Assembly (NCBI GenBank): GCA_012513545.1
Contig: JAAZCB010001415.1
Span: 1-13,889 of the forward strand
DNA length: 13,889 nt
From: Clostridiaceae bacterium
GTDB lineage: Bacteria; Bacillota_A; Clostridia; Acetivibrionales; Acetivibrionaceae
Direction: 5' to 3'
Numbering within the stretch: the stretch's first letter is position 1; each line of letters opens with the position of its first letter. This document shows positions 7,416-13,708 of this stretch, piece after piece. The notes below the pieces were generated by a model. The model was given only the letters and a program-made list of their open reading frames with translations, searched no databases and was not told where the DNA came from. The position numbers and the translations under genes were made by a program.

Positions 7416-9698
7416 ATGAGTATCAATGAGCTGTTAAATATCTCGAATGTTTGTATTGCTGATGAACAACCTCCATGTGCTTGTGAGTGCCCTTTAGGCT
7501 TGGATGTTCGTAATTTTATCGAAAAAATATGTTCCGGATTTATTTCAGCGGCGTATAAGCTCTATATACGGGATGCGGTGTTCCCAGGTGTTACCTGCCA
7601 GATCTGTGATGAACCATGCAAAAACGTTTGTGTTCGTAGAGAAGTTGACAGCCCAATATCTATGCGGGAACTGGAGAAATATTGTTGGGAACAAAGTAGA
7701 AATAAACCTGCAGAAAATTATTACATCCCCGAAAAGAAAAAAAGGATTTTGATAATCGGAAGCGGTGCTACTGGTCTAAGCTGCAGCGTAAAACTGGCCC
7801 AACGCGGATATGCGGTAGAACTTGTGGAGAAAAGCAATAAGCTGGGTGGCAGATTATGGGATATCGACAGCAAAATCCTTCCTGAAAAAGTGTTGGAGGA
7901 AGAGCTTGCCAGGGTAACGCAGCTTAAATACTTGAATATATTGCTCAACACAAATGTTGAAAAATTGGATGACAGTAACTTCGATGCTGTCCTTGTTGCT
8001 ACGGGCGCTTCGGGCGATACATTTGGCGCCGTTTGCAGTGAGGATGGTGTCTATCTACGTAACGGAGTTTTCTTTGGAGGTTCAATGCTTAATCCGGGAC
8101 AAAACCATCTTATGTCAATACGGCAGGGTGTTGAATTATCTTATCTGATTGAAAATTTTATCAAGGTTGGAAGAATGGATGTTTCGAGGGGAAATAAACA
8201 TGTTTGTGCATTCCGCCCTGATGTACGGAATATTGAACCTCTGGAAATTACATGGCCCCGGAACCATAATGCCTGGACCAAGGAAGAGGTGCAGGAAGAG
8301 GCGAAAAGGTGCCTGCTTTGTTCATGCAGTAACTGTACTGACGTGTGCGATATGCTCCAGTATTATAGAAAAAGCGCTAAACAATATATTACAGGAGTTG
8401 GCAATACTGTTCATAAAAATACATTTACCGAAAAAGGAGGACTACAGCCAATTATGTCTTGCACACAATGTGGGCTGTGCAAGTCGGTCTGCCCTGTTGA
8501 TGTCGATTTAAAGAGTTTATCTCTTGAGAGCCGCAAGGTATTGCATAAAAATGGACGATTGCCGGATGCAAAATATGATTATTTCCTTAATGATATGTGG
8601 CACAATAATAATGAAGGATCCCTTTTAATTCCTCCATCGGCAGGCAGGGAGCGTTGCCGTTATGTATATTTTCCCGGCTGCCAGATAAGTGCTTCTGATC
8701 CTGCTTACGTTACAGAATCATACCGCTGGCTTACAAGGGTGTTCCCTGAGGAAATGGCCTTAATGCTCTATTGTTGCGGCGCTCCTGCTTATTGGGCAGG
8801 AAATGAAGAAGAACATGAAAAGGTTATTTCTGAGATAAGATCTGTTTGGAGCGGGTATGACAAGCCGATTTTTGTAATAGCCTGCCCAAGTTGTCAGGAA
8901 ATGTTTCAGTCTCACCTGCCCGAGATTAAAATTGTTTCTCTTTGGAATATAATGGCTGAAAAATACCCCCAAAATGCGTCCAGGGATACGGTGGTGTCAA
9001 TATTTGATCCCTGTTCAAGCAAATATGATAAAGAAGTTCAAAATAATATCCGTAAGCTTGTGAGGAAAGCGGGATATGATATTAAGGAACTTCCGTCGGC
9101 AGGAGAGAAGGCAAGGTGCTGTGGCTTTGGAGGTCTGATTTATACTACTAATCGTGAACTCTTCACACTTATTGGTGAGCAAAATATAGCGATGGGAGAT
9201 TCGGAATTTATCACCTATTGCACAAACTGCCGGGATACCTTTGCAATTCAGAATAAGACGTCAAGGCATATTTTGGATATACTATTTTTTGAGGGAGAAA
9301 AAGACCGCAGCCGGCGTAATCCATCTGATTTAACTTCTCGCCGGGCGAGCCGGATCTTATTGAAAAAAACGCTAATGAAAGAATTTATGGATAGTGAATT
9401 TATTGAAAAACCAGAACCGCACAGCTCAATAAAACTTTCGGTTTCTCCGGAATTGAAGGAAAAAATGAATCGTGAACTTATTCACGAAGAAAACATCCAA
9501 AAAGTAATATATTCAGCCGAGAAAAGCGGGAATCGGGTTTTTAATACATCGAACCACGTATATACTGCGCATTCGGTTCAAGGCAAGCTTACCTTTTGGG
9601 TTCAATATACGCATGAAAGTGATGATATTTATAATATACAAAGTGTTTATTATCACAGGATTATTATTGAAGAAAATGACACTGATGAGCGAGGGTAG
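7416..9698 (+). CDS. FAD/multi-[4Fe-4S] oxidoreductase with two CCG domains (dicluster-binding, DVU_1558-like)
   Basis: A 760-residue, cysteine-rich cytoplasmic redox protein. The GltD/DPYD-like N-terminus has Cys21, 23 and 25 followed by PLG, and CQIC-x3-C-x3-C (Cys61, 64, 68, 72). An FAD Rossmann fold (IGSGATG, about 114-120) continues to VLVATGA (192-198) and then directly to VFFGGSML and a final helix near 254. The NAD(P) domain normally inserted between these parts is absent. A cysteine group follows at 299-311, then CTQCGLCKSVCP (349-360). Two CCG domains have full ligand sets: Cys422, 453, 454, 490, 493 and Cys533, 568, 569, 602, 605, as in HdrB. The last 130 residues match no domain I know. 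GGAGG lies six bases before the ATG. Lying directly after an FAD-less Mop, it is the likely electron acceptor. I recall the family as pyridine nucleotide-disulfide oxidoreductase/dicluster-binding protein. Role inferred. Confidence 0.88.
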   Translation: MSINELLNISNVCIADEQPPCACECPLGLDVRNFIEKICSGFISAAYKLYIRDAVFPGVTCQICDEPCKNVCVRREVDSPISMRELEKYCWEQSRNKPAENYYIPEKKKRILIIGSGATGLSCSVKLAQRGYAVELVEKSNKLGGRLWDIDSKILPEKVLEEELARVTQLKYLNILLNTNVEKLDDSNFDAVLVATGASGDTFGAVCSEDGVYLRNGVFFGGSMLNPGQNHLMSIRQGVELSYLIENFIKVGRMDVSRGNKHVCAFRPDVRNIEPLEITWPRNHNAWTKEEVQEEAKRCLLCSCSNCTDVCDMLQYYRKSAKQYITGVGNTVHKNTFTEKGGLQPIMSCTQCGLCKSVCPVDVDLKSLSLESRKVLHKNGRLPDAKYDYFLNDMWHNNNEGSLLIPPSAGRERCRYVYFPGCQISASDPAYVTESYRWLTRVFPEEMALMLYCCGAPAYWAGNEEEHEKVISEIRSVWSGYDKPIFVIACPSCQEMFQSHLPEIKIVSLWNIMAEKYPQNASRDTVVSIFDPCSSKYDKEVQNNIRKLVRKAGYDIKELPSAGEKARCCGFGGLIYTTNRELFTLIGEQNIAMGDSEFITYCTNCRDTFAIQNKTSRHILDILFFEGEKDRSRRNPSDLTSRRASRILLKKTLMKEFMDSEFIEKPEPHSSIKLSVSPELKEKMNRELIHEENIQKVIYSAEKSGNRVFNTSNHVYTAHSVQGKLTFWVQYTHESDDIYNIQSVYYHRIIIEENDTDERG

Positions 9699-9700
9699 GC

Positions 9701-9729
9701 TTATAGGATTCAAAAAGTACTGCCTATAA
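9701..9729. repeat. 7-bp inverted repeat after the flavin/Fe-S gene
   Basis: TTATAGG (9701-9707) and CCTATAA (9723-9729) pair around a 15-nt loop, beginning two bases after the stop codon. T-rich sequence follows at 9746-9767 but not immediately, so a partial terminator is possible and not established. The rest of the 92-bp gap is pyrimidine- and AT-rich, ending in the ribosome site of the next gene. Confidence 0.25.
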
Positions 9730-9790
9730 AAACCATTTTAAAATATCTTTTTCATTTTCTTCTTTATATGCAAAGAAAGGAACACTTTAT

Positions 9791-9985
9791 ATGAATGATG
9801 AACCTAACCTGATATGCTATAAATGCAACTTGAAGCTTGAGCCGCGTAAAACAGTTTTAAAGTATTTAGGCTTTAGTCTGAACGCAGATTTATTGCGATG
9901 TCCGCTTTGTGGCTTGGTTTACCTGCCGGAAGAGTTGGTTAAAGGAAAAATGGCTGAAGTTGAGATGCTGCTGGAAGATAAATGA
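9791..9985 (+). CDS. Small CxxC/CxxC redox or zinc-ribbon protein (DVU_1557 family)
   Basis: A 64-residue protein with two CxxC pairs, CYKC (residues 9-12) and CPLC (37-40), spaced like a zinc ribbon or rubredoxin-type metal site. The C-terminal half reads LPEELVKGKMAEVEMLLEDK, which I recognise as the conserved tail of the DVU_1557 family redox protein. That family accompanies Mop-type aldehyde oxidoreductases and the dicluster-binding flavoprotein. No signal peptide or membrane segment is present. AAGGAA lies about nine bases before the ATG. It could be a small electron carrier or a zinc-stabilised subunit or adaptor of the Mop/flavoprotein complex; only the motifs and the neighbourhood support this. 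The next gene starts 154 bp further on, with a short leader ORF and stems between them. Confidence 0.88.
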   Translation: MNDEPNLICYKCNLKLEPRKTVLKYLGFSLNADLLRCPLCGLVYLPEELVKGKMAEVEMLLEDK

Positions 9986-9997
9986 ATTGAGGATTTT

Positions 9998-10033
9998 ATG
10001 GGATATTACTTGTTGCCGGGAAAGTGCTGTTAA
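9998..10033 (+). CDS. Putative 11-residue leader peptide ending Cys-Cys
   Basis: ATG 9998 opens an 11-codon frame, MGYYLLPGKCC, ending at TAA 10031-10033. GAGG (9989-9992) lies five bases upstream, and the frame starts 12 bases after the stop of the 65-codon gene. The first stem segment of a possible attenuator begins at the next base (10034). It could be a translated leader sensing cysteine or charged tRNA-Cys supply, fitting the very cysteine-rich proteins encoded here, or a chance ORF. The peptide itself matches nothing I know. Confidence 0.3.
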   Translation: MGYYLLPGKCC

Positions 10034-10111
10034 TGGGTTATTTTATAGGCCGATTTAACCCAAATTAAATCTGAGCTGGGTAATAATAAATGTTTCTTTG
10101 ATTATTGCCCA
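10034..10111 (+). promoter_or_regulatory. Tandem, mutually exclusive stems upstream of the methyltransferase gene
   Basis: Segment 1 TGGGTTA (10034-10040) pairs with segment 2 TAACCCA (10056-10062). Segment 3 TGGGTAATAAT (10077-10087) pairs over 11 bp, one of them U-G, with segment 4 ATTATTGCCCA (10101-10111). Segment 2 can instead pair with segment 3 through ACCCA/TGGGT. This is the 1:2, 2:3, 3:4 topology of attenuators, placed directly after a leader ORF. No T-run follows segment 4, and the ribosome site (AAGGA, 10125-10129) is left free, so the mechanism is unclear. Confidence 0.35.
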
Positions 10112-10139
10112 ATAGTTGTAGTTTAAGGAAGAAAGAAAT

Positions 10140-11330
10140 ATGGGCAAAGAATTCACGATATCTAATTGCAGTATTTGCGGTTCTCCTACAGAAGAGATTT
10201 ACTTGATGCATTTTGTGAATTTAATCGGACTAAATCATGATTACGTTCAAAAAATACACATATGCAATAACTGTGGGTTTATTTTCGTAGCTAATCCTTT
10301 TAACAAAAAAAAATTAGAAGATATATACACCAGCTTATCAAAATTCGAAGCTGTAAGATCTGCAGATGGTTTTATTGAAAGAAAGGATTATATACGAAGG
10401 GCAAAAACTCAATACAAATTCGTATATGATAACATAAGTGAAGTACGAAGCGTTTTGGATATTGGTGCTTCAACCGGTTTTGGCCTGAGTTTGTTTAAAG
10501 AATCCGGATGTAAGGTTTTTGGGGTTGACCCCTCAGTAAATAATAAGGAAACAGCAAAAAAAGTTTATGGGATTGATCTTTATACGGGGATGTTTGACGC
10601 GTATATTACTGAATATCCGAATACGCAATATGATTTAGTATTCCTGTCGCATGTATTGGAGCATGTAATCGATCCAATGGATTTCATGAAAAAGGTTTCT
10701 TCAATCAGCAGCCGATATATTTTTATAGAAGTGCCAGTTTTGGATTGCAAATATGCAGATGAGCCTTTTGGCCACTTCTGTGATGAACATATCAATCATT
10801 TTACCACTGAAAGTCTGAGCAACTTAATGAAGAGGTTGGAATATACCCCGATTCAATTCTTTATGAATTATTATTTGTACGATAAGTGTCCGTCTGGAAA
10901 ACCAGCCATTATGACCTTATGGGAAAAAAGAAAGAATATCCAATGGAGTTTTAAACCTGTAATAAATTCACGACAATACTTCGATGCCTATATTAATGAC
11001 AGTGCTTTAAGATATAAAGAAGTAGCTGCTGCGGTCGATAGAATTAACGATAACCTTAAGCTGGCTGTATGGGGAGTGGGGAATCATACAGCCAAACTAT
11101 TTGGGATGACAAATTTAGGCAAGAAAAATATTGTCAAATATTATGACAACGATCCCCAAAAACAAATGTCAAAAATTAGAGGTATACCGATAGATAAATT
11201 CAATATTAAGGATATCCAGGAAGGGTACGTAGAAAAGATACTGATCAGTACTTATACAGCTCTCAAGTCAATTTTACAGGAATTGGAGCAGTATGGTATC
11301 AATGACAGAATCATTAAACTTTACGAATAG
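10140..11330 (+). CDS. SAM-dependent methyltransferase, NDP-sugar C-methyltransferase-like two-domain architecture
   Basis: A 396-residue protein. Two cysteine pairs, CSIC (10-13) and CNNC (42-45), form a probable N-terminal zinc site. The class I SAM fold follows with motif I LDIGASTGFG (106-115), an acidic FGVDPS (127-132), LSHVLEHVIDP (169-179) and EHINHFT (216-222). The C-terminal third has a second nucleotide-fold-like motif, VWGVGNHTAKLFG (310-322), then YYDNDPQKQ (334-342) and GIPI. These resemble the C-terminal domain of sugar C-methyltransferases such as those making branched deoxyhexoses. AAGGA lies 10 bases before the ATG. No sugar-nucleotide synthesis or glycosyltransferase gene is nearby, so its place between a Mop accessory gene and a phosphatase is unexpected. 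A cofactor, small-molecule or protein target is possible. It is not the short DVU_1556-type methyltransferase. Confidence 0.82.
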   Translation: MGKEFTISNCSICGSPTEEIYLMHFVNLIGLNHDYVQKIHICNNCGFIFVANPFNKKKLEDIYTSLSKFEAVRSADGFIERKDYIRRAKTQYKFVYDNISEVRSVLDIGASTGFGLSLFKESGCKVFGVDPSVNNKETAKKVYGIDLYTGMFDAYITEYPNTQYDLVFLSHVLEHVIDPMDFMKKVSSISSRYIFIEVPVLDCKYADEPFGHFCDEHINHFTTESLSNLMKRLEYTPIQFFMNYYLYDKCPSGKPAIMTLWEKRKNIQWSFKPVINSRQYFDAYINDSALRYKEVAAAVDRINDNLKLAVWGVGNHTAKLFGMTNLGKKNIVKYYDNDPQKQMSKIRGIPIDKFNIKDIQEGYVEKILISTYTALKSILQELEQYGINDRIIKLYE

Positions 11331-11363
11331 CTTAAAAAAGATGAAATAGTAGTGGGTTAAGGT

Positions 11364-11972
11364 ATGGAAAAGATTATTTTTTTGATCAGACATACAGAAC
11401 CTGTCCTGGAGGATAAGCAAAGACGTTATCTGGGTCAGTCGGATCCGGATTTAAGCATTGCGGGCAGACAGCAGGCGGAACAGCTGGCCTGCAATATGCA
11501 AGACCAGAACATAAGGTGTGTATACAGCAGTGATTTGAAAAGAGCTGCACAAACAGCTCTATTGATAGCCCAAAGATGTCAGCTTCAACCGATATTTTTA
11601 ACGGCATTAAGAGAAATTAACATGGGCACATGGGAAGGGAAAAGTTTTCAAGAAATACGTGAGTGTGACCCGGATGGATTTGCAGCGCGGGGTAAGGATA
11701 TTGTAAAATATCGTCCTCCGGAAGGAGAAAGCTTTTTAGATGTACAGGAAAGGGTTCTTCCAATCTTTAATGAGATTATTGAAAAATCTGATGGAAATAT
11801 TGCGATCGTTGCCCATGGAGGGGTAAACCGTGTTATTCTTTCTAGTCTGATGAATATACCTTTGGACAACCTCTTTTCTATCAGGCAGAATTATGGTGCA
11901 GTTAATATCATAAGAAAAAAAAGCCGGACGCTAACCGTCTTCGGTATCAATAAAAATCTGAATTGTTTTTAG
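11364..11972 (+). CDS. Histidine phosphatase (phosphoglycerate mutase-like superfamily)
   Basis: A 202-residue cytoplasmic protein with the full histidine phosphatase signature. The RHT motif is at 9-11 with nucleophile His10, Arg60 lies in SSDLKRAAQTA, the acid Glu84 in LREINMGTWEG and the second His151 in AHGG. Length and motifs fit the CobC/PhoE/GpmB-like group; the substrate could be alpha-ribazole phosphate, a sugar phosphate or another small phosphomonoester. No cobalamin genes are visible, so CobC is not favoured. The ATG has only a weak site (GTGGG, seven bases upstream; the AAGG is too close). It follows the methyltransferase gene by 33 bp and is closed by a strong terminator, so both probably share one transcript. 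I recall phosphatases of this type in some Mop accessory clusters but am not certain. Confidence 0.88.
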   Translation: MEKIIFLIRHTEPVLEDKQRRYLGQSDPDLSIAGRQQAEQLACNMQDQNIRCVYSSDLKRAAQTALLIAQRCQLQPIFLTALREINMGTWEGKSFQEIRECDPDGFAARGKDIVKYRPPEGESFLDVQERVLPIFNEIIEKSDGNIAIVAHGGVNRVILSSLMNIPLDNLFSIRQNYGAVNIIRKKSRTLTVFGINKNLNCF

Positions 11973-12041
11973 CAGGAAAAATAAACATATTTTGAAGGAA
12001 TATAACTCTATATATTTATATCAATAGAATAAGTGTATTAT

Positions 12042-12073
12042 AATAAGGCTGGTCTGGACCGACCAGCCTTATT
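12042..12073. terminator. Strong 13-bp stem-loop, intrinsic terminator after the phosphatase gene
   Basis: AATAAGGCTGGTC (12042-12054) and GACCAGCCTTATT (12061-12073) pair perfectly around a 6-nt loop. A GC-rich core is flanked by A-rich and T-rich arm ends (CCTTATT). The T-run is short on both strands. Its position 70 bp after the last gene of the accessory group supports termination there. Confidence 0.65.
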
Positions 12074-12183
12074 CGCATATCATCAACTCCCAGAATGACA
12101 AGAAAATTTAACTTGTTTTCTTTTAACATGCTGGTGTACATGGTATTAAAGAAGTCCGGATATTCAGTTTGGGAGGAATAATT

Positions 12184-12213
12184 TTGTCCATTAACAGGGA
12201 GCCCCGGCTGTGA
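12184..12213 (+). CDS. Possible 9-codon leader ORF overlapping the MFS start
   Basis: TTG 12184 lies six bases after GGGAGGA (12171-12177), the best ribosome site in this region, and opens MSINREPRL ending at TGA 12211-12213. The stop overlaps the GTG start of the MFS frame as GTGA, the classical arrangement for translational coupling. The MFS GTG also has its own AGGGAG eight bases upstream. The short ORF may be a coupling leader, or it may be the original N-terminus of a gene decayed by a frameshift. The gap before it (12074-12183) holds only an AT-rich hairpin (12100-12122). Confidence 0.25.
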   Translation: MSINREPRL

Positions 12214-13483
12214 TTCATAAAACAGAGCGCTATCGATATGTGGTCTTTGGAATTGCAGCAGCAGCTTATTTTTTAGTCTTTTTTCATCGTATTTCAAGTG
12301 CCGTAATGGCTCCGGATCTATCAGCAGAATTTGGCATCAATCCGGCACAGGTAGGACTATTTGGTTCTATGTATTTTTATGCTTATGCAATTTTCCAGTT
12401 GCCATCTGGATGGATGGCTGACCACTGGGGTCCTCGTAAAACCACTTCTGTGTTCCTATTTGTAGCAGGAATCGGTTCTTTGCTATTCGGTTTAAGTAAT
12501 AATTTTTATATGGCTTTGGTGGCACGATTTATAATGGGCTTGGGTTTGGCGTTTATTTATATATCTGCCATGCTTCTAATAACTAAATGGTTCAGGTTAA
12601 GCGAATATGCCACTTATGTAGCCTTAATCCTATCTTTTGGTAGTTTCGGATCACTGGTAGCTTCGGCACCGCTGGTTAAAATGATGACAGTGATCGGTTG
12701 GCGGAACTCTATGGTCACCATCGGTCTTATTACACTTTTGGTTGCAGCCTTATTTTATATCCTGGTCCGTGACAAGCCAGAAGAGATCGGAGGGGCCGTT
12801 TCCTATCCGATTCCAAAAGCCGTTAATGAATCATTGTTGGAAATAAGCATTCCAAAGGTGCTTAAGGCTTTAATTAAAAAGAGAGAATTTTGGACTCTCG
12901 CCTTGCTGGTGTTCAGCTGGGTGGGTACCTTATCAGCTTTGCATGGGCTCTGGCTAGGTCCTTATTTAATAAATGTATATCATTTAAATCAACAGCAAGT
13001 CGGCAATTTGGTGATGTTAATAGCGATTGGAGTTATCATAGGTACTCTCTCATTGGTTTAATTACCGATAAGGTTGCTGTATCAAAAAAGAAACTGGTGA
13101 CGGCAGGGGTTTTGAGTATGATTCTGCTTCTAATACCGCTGGTATTTTTTACTGATGTCATGCCGCGGGGTTCCCTTATCTTATTTATGTTTTTGTTTGG
13201 CAGCTTCGGTTACAGTACGGTTTTGCAATGGCCGTATTTAAAAGAGATTGTTGATATAAGCATGTACGGCACTGCTTCAGGCATAATAAACTTCTTCGCA
13301 TTTGTTGGTGGGGCTGTCTTTCAGCAGGTTATGGGCTTAATCATCTCTAAAGCACCTGTGATGGACAATTACATTACCGCATCTGGTTTTAAATCGGCGT
13401 TCCTGTTTTGTTTTATCTTTCTGATCATCGCTTTAACCATATTCTGTATAAACAAACATGACGCAAGGAGTACAAATTCGTAA
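12210..13483 (+). pseudogene. MFS transporter gene interrupted by a frameshift
   Basis: The frame from GTG 12210 encodes an MFS N-terminal half with the canonical loop motif GWMADHWGPRK (residues 67-77), GWR at 163-165 and a central loop after RDKPEEIGG. It stops at TAA 13059-13061 in the middle of a membrane segment. The homologous continuation (LIGLITDK, then four to five more membrane segments) is in another frame and runs to TAA 13481-13483. Together they give about 424 residues, a full-length 12-segment transporter. The change lies in ACTCTCTCA (13044-13052). Restoring one C gives a GTPLIG motif with the usual spacing of this MFS loop, so a one-base deletion is most likely; a two-base CT-repeat gain is an alternative. 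It may be a true mutation, a sequencing error or a -1 translational slip. Confidence 0.85.
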
Positions 13484-13595
13484 TCTTAAGGAGCTCAAAG
13501 TTGATAACCATAGGTAATAGATACTAATCTGAGGAGCAGAGTCTATCTGAAAAATCTCTGCATGGAAATCGGATTCGCTAGCAGTTGTGTAGTGA

Positions 13596-13634
13596 TTGGG
13601 TATTTCCCTGTTTTTTTATACTATACACTAGTAT
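13596..13634 (+). promoter_or_regulatory. Promoter/operator candidate upstream of the last MFS gene
   Basis: A good -10 box TATACT (13617-13622) follows a T-run. The inverted repeat ATACTA (13618-13623) / TAGTAT (13629-13634), with a 5-nt spacer, overlaps it, a common repressor layout. The best -35, TTGGGT (13596-13601), is only 15 nt away, so the promoter is weakly supported. Elsewhere in the 225-bp gap (13484-13708) I see only a 6-bp stem (GCAGAG/CTCTGC, about 13535-13560). Confidence 0.3.
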
Positions 13635-13708
13635 TCACACAGGCTGTCTGGAACAGCTAATAAATAGAGTAACGTCATGCAGCTTAGTTTTAAAAAAGAG
13701 GGTAAGAA

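Noticed and set aside
9991..10139. Possible sigma-54 or riboswitch element before the methyltransferase gene
   Set aside because: No GG-N10-GC spacing is met, and the stems do not match any riboswitch class I can recognise; kept only as an attenuator-like observation.
13488..13520. Mini-ORF from TTG after an AAGGAG in the gap following the broken MFS gene
   Set aside because: Eight codons with no context; purine-rich AAGGAG-like strings are frequent here.
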